Shown here one piece after another: positions 57,820-64,000 of a DNA stretch of 64,000 nt; positions within the stretch are counted from its first letter, which is position 1, and every line of letters begins with the position of its first letter. This DNA comes from Agreia pratensis (GTDB lineage Bacteria; Actinomycetota; Actinomycetes; Actinomycetales; Microbacteriaceae): the NCBI RefSeq assembly GCF_900177685.1, contig NZ_FXAY01000001.1:1-64000 (forward strand), given 5' to 3'. Under the pieces are notes generated by a model. That model did no database searches. It had not been told where the DNA came from and saw nothing but the letters and a program-made list of their open reading frames with translations. Both the position numbers and the translations under genes were made by a program.

Positions 57820-59868
57820 ATGACTGCCGCCGATCCCCTCGCCAACATGGGCGTTCGCCGCACCGCCCACGGAGGCGAGATCCGCGTCTGGTCGGAGCAT
57901 GCCGAAAAGGTCGAGCTCTGCCTGTTCGACGACAAGGACGCGAACTGGATCTACAAGACCGTCGAGCTGGCGCGAGATCGACACGGCGTATGGTTCGGCC
58001 GCACGAGGGAACTCGTCCCGGGTCGCCGCTACAACCTCCGCGTCTACGGGCCTCAGGGGCCGATGCACCGCTTCGACCCCTCGCGGCTTCTCCTCGACCC
58101 CTATGGCAAGGGTATCCAGCGGCTGAGTTCGGGATCGCAGCGCTCAGTCGTCGTCGATGGGTCGTTCGATTGGGCCGGAGTCACGAAACCCAACACGCCG
58201 CTCGACCACACGGTCATCTACGAGGCACATCTCAAAGGGCTCTCCGAGCTCAACCCGCGTATCCCCGAGGAGCTGCGGGGAACCTACGCCGGCCTCGCGC
58301 ACGAGACGACGATCGGGTATCTGAAGAATCTCGGGGTCACGGCTGTGCAGCTGCTACCCGTGCAGTCGTTCGTCTCGGAGCAGCGGCTCATCAAGCAGGG
58401 TCTGCGCAATTACTGGGGATACAACACGCTTGGATTCTTCAGCCCTCACGCGCTGTACGCCTCGAAGGCCGCCCAGGCGCAGGGTCCTGGGGCGAATCTG
58501 CGCGAGTTCAAGGGCATGGTCAAGCTTCTGCACGAAGCCGGCATCGAGGTTCTGCTCGATGTCGTCTACAACCACACGGCTGAGGAGGGCCCCGAGGGTC
58601 CGACGACGAGCTTCCGCGGTATCGACAACGCGGGCTACTACCGGCAGACGTCCAGCGGCACCTACATCGACGTGACCGGATGCGGCAACAGCATCAACAC
58701 CGCCACTCCGGCGGTCTCACGCATGATCCTCGACTCCCTGCGGTTCTGGGCGAATGAGGTGCAGGTCGACGGGTTCCGATTCGATCTCGCCGCCACCCTG
58801 GGGCGCAACGCCGACCACTACTACGACCCGCAGCATCCACTTCTCACCCAGATCGTCTCCGATCCGCTTCTCCAGAACGTCAAGATGATCGCTGAGCCGT
58901 GGGATGTCGGCATGGGCGGATGGCAGACCGGCAATTTTCCCGATGGCTGGTCGGAGTGGAACGACCGCTACCGCGACCGGATGCGCAAGTTCTGGCTGCG
59001 TGACATCCGATCGATCCGCGAGCATGGAGACCCGGGTGACGGGGTGGGCATGCTCGCGACACGCCTCGCGGGATCGTCGAACACGTTCGCGCAGCACCGT
59101 GGTCCTCTGTCGTCGATCAACTTCGTCACGGCGCATGACGGCTTTACGATGGCCGACCTCACCGCATACGACTCGAAGCACAACGTGGGCAACGGCGAGT
59201 CCAATCGCGACGGCACCGACAACAACATGTCGTTCAACCACGGCGTCGAGGGCCCCACATCGTCGCGGCCGATCGAGGCGTCGCGCCGCCAGGCGATGCG
59301 CAATCTGATGGGCACTCTGCTGCTATCGGCCGGTGTTCCTCTCATCACTGCCGGCGACGAATTCGGTCGCAGCCAGAAGGGCAACAACAACGCCTACTGC
59401 CACGACAGCGAACTCACCTGGTTGAGCTGGGACAGGCGGCGCTGGCAGAAAGACCACTGGAAGACGACGCAGCACCTCTTGAAGCTGAGGCGTGAGAACC
59501 CTGCGCTGCGCCCGGTCAGATTCGGTATCTTCGGCGAGACCACCCCGAGCGCCAGCCAGATGGATTGGTACGACGTGCACGGCTCGTCGATGTCGGTCTA
59601 CGACTGGAACTCGGCCGAGAATCGCACTCTGCAGTACATGGCGGCGTCGACGCCCGAGCACGAGGAGTTCAACCGCATCCTCCTGGTGATCCACGGCGTC
59701 GAGGCTCCGGTCACGGTGACCCTGCCCGTGCATCTGGGCGTGACGTCATACACCGAGCTGTGGGATTCGGGCAACGACTCCCCGAACCCGGAAGAGGGGC
59801 CGACCTACGAGCCGGGCACCGTCATCGAGATGGCGCCGTCGTCGCTGCGGCTGTTCCGCGCGAACTGA
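57820..59868 (+). CDS. glgX: Glycogen debranching enzyme GlgX (second copy)
   Basis: A 682-residue GH13_11 enzyme. CBM48 (about 8-100, RTAHGGEIRVWSEHAEKVELCLFDD) precedes a barrel with nucleophile GFRFDLAATL, acid [14 protein letters not shown] and TAHDGFTMADLTAYDSKHN. It is clearly homologous to TreX at 29027 but ~50 residues shorter and divergent, so it is an old paralogue or a different origin. The gene stands alone near glgP and glgE, which suggests glycogen recycling rather than trehalose synthesis. It ends before a palindromic repeat. Confidence 0.94.
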   Translation: MTAADPLANMGVRRTAHGGEIRVWSEHAEKVELCLFDDKDANWIYKTVELARDRHGVWFGRTRELVPGRRYNLRVYGPQGPMHRFDPSRLLLDPYGKGIQRLSSGSQRSVVVDGSFDWAGVTKPNTPLDHTVIYEAHLKGLSELNPRIPEELRGTYAGLAHETTIGYLKNLGVTAVQLLPVQSFVSEQRLIKQGLRNYWGYNTLGFFSPHALYASKAAQAQGPGANLREFKGMVKLLHEAGIEVLLDVVYNHTAEEGPEGPTTSFRGIDNAGYYRQTSSGTYIDVTGCGNSINTATPAVSRMILDSLRFWANEVQVDGFRFDLAATLGRNADHYYDPQHPLLTQIVSDPLLQNVKMIAEPWDVGMGGWQTGNFPDGWSEWNDRYRDRMRKFWLRDIRSIREHGDPGDGVGMLATRLAGSSNTFAQHRGPLSSINFVTAHDGFTMADLTAYDSKHNVGNGESNRDGTDNNMSFNHGVEGPTSSRPIEASRRQAMRNLMGTLLLSAGVPLITAGDEFGRSQKGNNNAYCHDSELTWLSWDRRRWQKDHWKTTQHLLKLRRENPALRPVRFGIFGETTPSASQMDWYDVHGSSMSVYDWNSAENRTLQYMAASTPEHEEFNRILLVIHGVEAPVTVTLPVHLGVTSYTELWDSGNDSPNPEEGPTYEPGTVIEMAPSSLRLFRAN

Positions 59869-59910
59869 CTGCTGAAACACGCCTCCACTAATTCCCCGCC
59901 CTCCCGTGCG

Positions 59911-59990
59911 CGGATGAGGAACCATCCTCGACGCGCCGCGTGCACCCGACGAGCACGTTCGGCGGGTCGTAGGAATTTCCTCATCGGCGA
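59911..59990. repeat. Palindromic repeat, copy A (3' side of AbiEi/DUF559 gene)
   Basis: CGGATGAGGAA at the left end and TTTCCTCATCGGCG at the right end face inward as imperfect inverted repeats around a GC-rich core. The core shares GAGCA, TCGGCG and GTCG blocks with copy C. The right end runs into the last codons of the AbiEi/DUF559 gene, whose stop is at 59981. Confidence 0.75.
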
Positions 59991-60919
59991 AAGGGCGGAA
60001 GGGGTGAAAGCCCCGCGCGAACTGCTCGTTCTCGTCGCAGAACGATGATGATCGTCGAAAGAACCGTCGCCCAGTCGAACAAAACCATCGCATAGGTGAA
60101 ATGCAGCACGCGGTAGCCGAGGGCATTCAAGAATGCGTCGCGCTTCCGGTCAGCAACAAATACCTCGTGCCCTGAGTGGAACTCCGAGCCGTCAACCTCG
60201 ACGACGATGACCCCGTCGATCACGAAATCGACCCGCAGCCCCTCAGCCACGACAACCTGAACCTCGAAGGGCAGGCCCGCGGCGAGAAACCCCAACCGTG
60301 CAGCCGATTCGACTCCGCTCTCCGCTCGACCGTCCACCAGATCGATGATCGAGCGGTGGACAGCAGGAACCGACCCACGCAACTCTCCCAAGTCGCGGTC
60401 TGACAGCATGCCGCGGTGCAATGCGGAGTCGAGCGTCGCGACGACGCCTCGACGGGACTGGCACGAAACCAGATGCCGGAGATAGGCAACTCGCGAAAGC
60501 TCGTACCCTCCAGAGGTCGACCACGCCTGATCATCCCAATGGAGAACAACATCGTCACGTTCATCGTGTGCCCGATAACGCGTCTCGTCCGTCCTGCTTC
60601 GAAAGGCGGACCCGTTGCCCCTCACACACACATGGAGTTTCTCCTCGTCGAGCACCCACAGCCCATCGACTACAGCGGCCGAGACGCAGGTGAGAACCCC
60701 GCCCACCCGCACGGCCTCGATTACCCGACGGTCGACATCCGGAAGGCAATACCAGCCGACTCGTGGCCGGATCAGCATGCCGAGCTGCACCATGCGGGCG
60801 ATAGACATGCCGGAGACGCCACACCGCTCGAGATCTCGGCGCCGTGCGACACCGCCGTGTGTCAGAAGAAATCCGTATGCATCGCCGTTCATGCCGGCCA
60901 GCATTCCCTGAAGAGGCAT
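59981..60919 (-). CDS. AbiEi-like N-terminal domain with DUF559 (VSR-like nuclease-fold) C-terminus
   Basis: Up to 312 residues. The N-terminal half (GFLLTHGGVARRRDLERCGVSGMSIARMV) is an AbiEi-like winged-helix domain with a short repeat. The C-terminal ~115 residues hold the DUF559/VSR-like PD-(D/E)xK core: VDFVIDGVIVVEVDGSEFHSG, then the RKRDAFLNALGYRVLHFTY helix-strand. Three in-frame starts are possible (60919, 60904, 60892); none has a clear ribosome-binding site and the first lies inside a repeat. Such proteins are commonly solitary and multi-copy in actinobacteria. Nuclease activity and TA function are inferred, and no partner toxin is adjacent. Confidence 0.82.
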   Translation of the reverse strand: MPLQGMLAGMNGDAYGFLLTHGGVARRRDLERCGVSGMSIARMVQLGMLIRPRVGWYCLPDVDRRVIEAVRVGGVLTCVSAAVVDGLWVLDEEKLHVCVRGNGSAFRSRTDETRYRAHDERDDVVLHWDDQAWSTSGGYELSRVAYLRHLVSCQSRRGVVATLDSALHRGMLSDRDLGELRGSVPAVHRSIIDLVDGRAESGVESAARLGFLAAGLPFEVQVVVAEGLRVDFVIDGVIVVEVDGSEFHSGHEVFVADRKRDAFLNALGYRVLHFTYAMVLFDWATVLSTIIIVLRRERAVRAGLSPLPPFRR

Positions 60920-60950
60920 GACTCGGCGGGCGGATCACCTCATCGGCAAC
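60919..60950. repeat. Partial palindromic repeat, copy B
   Basis: CATGACTCGGCG, then GGATCA and CCTCATCGGC, match the right half of copy C. It overlaps the first possible start codon of the AbiEi/DUF559 gene, so the gene may have gained its start or promoter from the repeat. Confidence 0.55.
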
Positions 60951-61001
60951 GAAAACGGAACACTAAGGCCCTGGGGAGGACAGGTTCCCGCGAAGAGGCG
61001 A

Positions 61002-61091
61002 CCCCTCGCGGATGAGGAAAAACGCGTGACACTCCGCTCTGAAGCGAGCATGACTCGGCGCGTCGGCAGCGTTTCCTCATCCGCGAAGGGG
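61002..61091. repeat. Palindromic repeat, copy C (90 nt)
   Basis: Arms CCCCTCGCGGATGAGGAAA (61002-61020) and TTTCCTCATCCGCGAAGGGG (61072-61091) are near-perfect inverted repeats flanking ~50 nt that contains GAGCATGACTCGGCG. It is the longest and best preserved of the three related copies and lies between the AbiEi/DUF559 gene and glgP. Confidence 0.85.
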
Positions 61092-61120
61092 TGTGCGGAA
61101 GGTGGCCGAGTGTGTGTGTG

Positions 61121-63688
61121 TCAGTGGGCGGTCGCGATGAGGCCTAACTCGGCCGGCGACGCCAGGTGGGCGTGCTTCGGCACCACGCGCACCGTGTAGC
61201 CGAACGCGCCGGCTCTCGACAGGGCCAGGGTTCCCTCGAAGAGCACCACTCCGGCGCTGTCTGCAGCTGACGCGGTCGACGGCGACAGAGCGAACGTGGC
61301 CACGTCGCGCAGCTCGTCGCCCGTTCCGGCTTGACCGTAGACGACCTCGACCGACACATCTGCGGGGCTGATGCCATCGAGCTGCACCTGGGCACGGAGG
61401 TGCAGTGAGTCACCCACCTGCGGAGTGTCGTCGAGGCCGCCGGACTCGACGTGCACGACCTGCACGGCGGGCCAGTGCGCCGTCATACGCTCCTTGAACG
61501 CCGACAGTTCGCGCGCCGCCTCGTGGTCTCTCGCCGACATGATCCGCTCGGCTGAGGCCGCCTTCGTATAGAGGCGCTCGGTGTACTCGCGCACCATGCG
61601 CTCGGCCGAGAGTCTGGGCGAGAGGGTCGAGAGCGTGTGCCGCACCGATGCCATCCACCGCTCAGGGATTCCATCGGCGTTGCGGTCGTAGAACCTGGTC
61701 GCCACCTGGTGCTCGAGCAGATCGTAGAGGGCACCCGCTTCGATGGCGTCCCGCTCCTCCGGGGTACTCGCGCCGTCGGCGGTGGGAATAGCCCAGCCGT
61801 TCTCGCCGTCGTAGTACTCGTTCCACCAGCCGTCGAGGATCGACAGGTTGAGTCCGCCGTTGAGCGCAGCCTTCATGCCGGATGTTCCGCACGCCTCGAG
61901 CGGGCGCAGCGGGTTGTTGAGCCACACGTCGGTGCCGGGGTAGAGCAGCTGAGCCATGCCGATGTCGTAGTTCGGAAGGAACACGATGCGGTGGCGCACC
62001 TCGGGGTCGGAGGCGAATTGCACGAGACGCTGAATAAGACGCTTGCCCTCTTCGTCGGCCGGATGCGATTTGCCCGCGATCACCAGCTGGATGGGGCGCT
62101 GCGGGTTGAGCAGGATCGACTTCAGCCGCGCGGGGTCGTGCAGCATCAGGGTGAGGCGCTTATATGTCGGTACCCGGCGCGCGAAACCGATGGTGAGCAC
62201 CGCCGGGTCGAGCAGCGTCTGGTACCAGGCCGGCGGGATCGAACCCGGGTTCTGCAGGGAGAAGGCCTCTGTCACGCGGCGACGGGCGTCGTGCACGAGT
62301 TGGCGGCGCATGTCGCCGCGCACGGCCCACAGGTCGCTGTCGCTGACGTCCGAGCTGTTCCAGTCGGCATTCGTGGTGTCGGAGGTGCCGAGCTTCGAGC
62401 TCGCCAGCTCCTGCAGCAGTGGGTCGGTCCACGTCGCGGCGTGCACACCGTTGGTCACCGAGGTGATGGGAACGTCATCGACGTCGAAGCCCTTCCAGAG
62501 TCCCTGGAACATGCCGCGGCTCACGGCACCGTGCAGCTCGGAGACCCCATTCGCCCGCTGTGCGAGGCGCAGGCCCATGACGGCCATGTTGAAGACGTCT
62601 GGCGAGCCGCCCTCGTAGTCCTCGGCTCCCAGATGCAGGATGTCGTCGACCTCGAGGCCGGGCAGCAGGTCGCCGCCGAAATACCGCTCGACCAGCGAGC
62701 GTTCGAAGCGGTCGATACCCGCAGGAACAGGGGTGTGGGTGGTGAAGACCGTGCCCGCGCGCACCACCTGCAGCGCGGCATCGAAGGTGAGGCCGTCTCC
62801 GATGAGGCGGGAGATGCGCTCGAGGCCCTGGAATCCGGCGTGACCCTCGTTGGCGTGGAAGACCTCGGGCTCCGGCACATCACGCAGTTCCGCAGCGAGC
62901 TTGAGCGCCCGCACTCCCCCGATACCGAGAAGCAGTTCCTGCAGCAGGCGGTGCTCGCCCCCTCCGCCGTACAGACGGTCGGTGATGCCGCGCAGATCTT
63001 CTGCGTTCTCGGGGATGTCGGTGTCGAGCAGCAGAAGCCTTATGCGACCCACCTGCGCCTGCCAGACCCGGGCGAAGAGTGCACGGCCATCGGGAAGAGC
63101 CAGGGCGATGTGGGCAGCGGAGCCGTCGGCGAGGCGCAGAACGGTGAGCGGAAGCCCGTCGGGGTCGAGCACCGGGTAGCTTTCTTGCTGCCAGCCATCG
63201 CGAGAGATGGCCTGGCTGAAGTAGCCGGCGCGATAGAAGAGGCCGACGCCGGTGAGGGGCAGGCCGAGGTCGCTCGCCGCCTTCAGGTGGTCGCCGGCGA
63301 GAATACCGAGACCTCCCGAGTACTGGGGAAGGGCGGCGGCGATGCCGAACTCAGCCGAGAAGTAGGCGATACCCGTGGGCTTCTCACCCTCGAGCTGCTG
63401 ATACCAGCGCGGCTCGGCAAGATAGCGGTTGAGGTCGTCTCGAAGACTGTTCGCCCACGCGACGAATCCCTCGTCGTGCGACAGCTCGTCGAGACGCTCC
63501 GGGCTGACCGCGCCGAGCAGCGCGATCGGGTCGCCTCCGGTCAGCTGCCAGTCATCCGGCGAGATGCGCGCGAAGAGCGCCCGGGTGGGCTCGTGCCACG
63601 ACCAACGAAGATTGGATGCCAGTTCACCGACTGCTCGCAGACGCTCCGGCAGCACGGATCGAACGGTGAATCTTCTGATCGCCTTCAC
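61121..63688 (-). CDS. glgP: Alpha-glucan phosphorylase, GlgP (DUF3417-type)
   Basis: An 855-residue GT35 enzyme releasing glucose 1-phosphate from alpha-glucans. An N-terminal DUF3417 domain (residues ~1-105) precedes the GT35 core, which shows YSGGLGILAGDHLKAASDLG, FHANEGHAGFQGLERI, TTHTPVPAG, the PLP-Lys region GTSGMKAALNGGLNLSILDGWW and VIAGKSHPADEEGKRLIQ. I use the GTG at 63686-63688: GGAGAA is 7 nt upstream, and sequence beyond it in the frame is non-coding in style. The C-terminal ~100 residues are an additional beta domain. Diverges from glgE. Confidence 0.95.
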   Translation of the reverse strand: MKAIRRFTVRSVLPERLRAVGELASNLRWSWHEPTRALFARISPDDWQLTGGDPIALLGAVSPERLDELSHDEGFVAWANSLRDDLNRYLAEPRWYQQLEGEKPTGIAYFSAEFGIAAALPQYSGGLGILAGDHLKAASDLGLPLTGVGLFYRAGYFSQAISRDGWQQESYPVLDPDGLPLTVLRLADGSAAHIALALPDGRALFARVWQAQVGRIRLLLLDTDIPENAEDLRGITDRLYGGGGEHRLLQELLLGIGGVRALKLAAELRDVPEPEVFHANEGHAGFQGLERISRLIGDGLTFDAALQVVRAGTVFTTHTPVPAGIDRFERSLVERYFGGDLLPGLEVDDILHLGAEDYEGGSPDVFNMAVMGLRLAQRANGVSELHGAVSRGMFQGLWKGFDVDDVPITSVTNGVHAATWTDPLLQELASSKLGTSDTTNADWNSSDVSDSDLWAVRGDMRRQLVHDARRRVTEAFSLQNPGSIPPAWYQTLLDPAVLTIGFARRVPTYKRLTLMLHDPARLKSILLNPQRPIQLVIAGKSHPADEEGKRLIQRLVQFASDPEVRHRIVFLPNYDIGMAQLLYPGTDVWLNNPLRPLEACGTSGMKAALNGGLNLSILDGWWNEYYDGENGWAIPTADGASTPEERDAIEAGALYDLLEHQVATRFYDRNADGIPERWMASVRHTLSTLSPRLSAERMVREYTERLYTKAASAERIMSARDHEAARELSAFKERMTAHWPAVQVVHVESGGLDDTPQVGDSLHLRAQVQLDGISPADVSVEVVYGQAGTGDELRDVATFALSPSTASAADSAGVVLFEGTLALSRAGAFGYTVRVVPKHAHLASPAELGLIATAH

Positions 63689-63803
63689 GAAAAATTCTCC
63701 ATATCGGCGCGCCACCACCACTCGTCTCGCACCCCGCGGTGGACACCGTGGGCCAGGCGCTGCCCAGCCTAGGACAGCGGCGCACAGGCCGCATAAACGA
63801 CCG

Positions 63804-63838
63804 GGAACCGTTTCCATAATCCCCCGCGAACGTTTCGC
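63804..63838. promoter_or_regulatory. Two dyads between glgP and glgE, candidate operators
   Basis: GGAACCGTTTCC (63804-63815, ten of twelve positions symmetrical) and GCGAA-CGT-TTCGC (63826-63838, perfect arms) lie upstream of the glgE start, the second just before the glgE -10. Such LacI/MalR-style CG-centred dyads fit regulation of glucan genes, but the binding protein is unknown. Confidence 0.4.
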
Positions 63839-63847
63839 CTTTCTTGG

Positions 63848-63853
63848 TACGGT
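63848..63853 (+). promoter_or_regulatory. -10 element of glgE, likely leaderless
   Basis: TACGGT, 6 nt before the GTG at 63860; no Shine-Dalgarno sequence. Confidence 0.45.
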
Positions 63854-63859
63854 CGAACC

Positions 63860-64000
63860 GTGGCAAAGACGCAAGCACCCAAGCAGCCGACCCTCTCCGA
63901 CTCCGGACTCGGGCGCATCCCGATCCTCGACATCTTCCCCAGCGTTCCCGGCCAACGATGGCTTCCCAAGGCCTTCGCCGGCGAGGTCGTGCCCTTCGGC
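63860..64000 (+). CDS. glgE: Alpha-1,4-glucan:maltose-1-phosphate maltosyltransferase GlgE, N-terminal part (cut by window end)
   Basis: 47 codons are visible before the window ends. The text GLGRIPILDIFPSVP followed by a Trp/Lys stretch and FAGEVVPFG matches the N-terminal GlgE start, a GH13_3 enzyme that extends alpha-1,4-glucan with maltose from maltose 1-phosphate. GTG start, leaderless promoter. It diverges from glgP over 171 nt. The identification rests only on the short N-terminal motif and its genomic neighbours, so confidence is moderate; the catalytic domain lies outside the window. Confidence 0.72.
   Translation, partial: MAKTQAPKQPTLSDSGLGRIPILDIFPSVPGQRWLPKAFAGEVVPFG

Noticed and set aside
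60961-61119. Possible CRISPR or tandem repeat array at the GGATGAGGAAA repeats
   Set aside because: Only three copies at irregular spacing, palindromic, and no cas genes near; no regular spacer pattern.
61637-63772. Long plus-strand open frame of 711 codons opposite glgP
   Set aside because: Antisense shadow of GlgP, whose motifs and start are clear on the minus strand.

Overview
The window is 64 kb of high-GC, densely packed chromosome from an actinobacterium, most likely a member of the Microbacteriaceae. I base this on the gene families: EttA, NAD-dependent LigA followed by gatCAB, an M. tuberculosis-type RpiB, a GlbO-type truncated globin, GlgE and treXYZ. Other supporting signs are the many GTG starts, the short intergenic gaps, and the frequent actinobacterial pattern of a TANNNT hexamer only 6-7 nt before the start codon (leaderless promoters). 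I cannot assign a genus from sequence alone. There are about 63 protein genes, two tRNAs, a TPP riboswitch and no rRNA, prophage, insertion sequence or CRISPR array. No gap without a gene exceeds 300 nt.

Layout. 1-353: C-terminal remnant (cut by the window edge) of a DUF222/13E12-type HNH protein. 516-4567 (minus): hypothetical, amidohydrolase, PaiB-like protein, Nei glycosylase, RpiB. 4679-10482 (plus): PepN with a strong terminator, then MscS channel, truncated globin and a KstD-like flavoprotein. 10513-16722: hypothetical, two thioesterases, EttA, lipoprotein, SSB, YghZ-type aldo/keto reductase. 16797-17898: two small unrecognised genes. 17920-20745 (minus): FMN-binding lipoprotein, ApbE flavin transferase and an RnfD/ferredoxin-reductase fusion, an overlapping three-gene redox operon. 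20911-24011: tRNA-Arg, small membrane protein, oligoribonuclease, tRNA-His with terminator, zincin, a degenerate penicillin-binding-fold protein, hypothetical. 24051-27622 (minus): TPP-riboswitch-controlled thiamine/HMP ECF transporter (S component, fused double ATPase, T component) with a coupled P-loop kinase. 27644-28970: GerW/YtfJ protein and a luciferase-like oxidoreductase.

29027-35346 (plus): treX-treY-treZ, making trehalose from alpha-glucan. 35351-40263: DinB, DUF1697, aldo/keto reductase, MpaB-family oxygenase, and a type III polyketide synthase operon (39217-41884) that reads PKS, methyltransferase, flavoprotein, with a divergent acyl-CoA ligase. 43683-45898: GNAT, mycothiol-dependent-type protein, SDR. 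45914-57766 (minus, mostly): gatCAB, ligA, mnmA, thioredoxin, catalase with its Fur/PerR-type repressor, cysteine desulfurase; an EEP nuclease-like membrane protein is on plus. 57820-64000: second GlgX, an AbiEi/DUF559 gene bracketed by palindromic repeats, glucan phosphorylase GlgP, and the start of divergent GlgE.

Together the window carries two routes of alpha-glucan metabolism (TreXYZ; GlgX/GlgP/GlgE). It also holds a tRNA/sulfur/repair housekeeping block (desulfurase, MnmA, LigA, GatCAB), a peroxide-stress unit, a vitamin B1 uptake operon and a small secondary-metabolite operon. The most interesting candidates are the flavin redox operon, the repeat-bracketed AbiEi/DUF559 gene, the pseudoenzyme PBP and the kinase tied to the thiamine operon.
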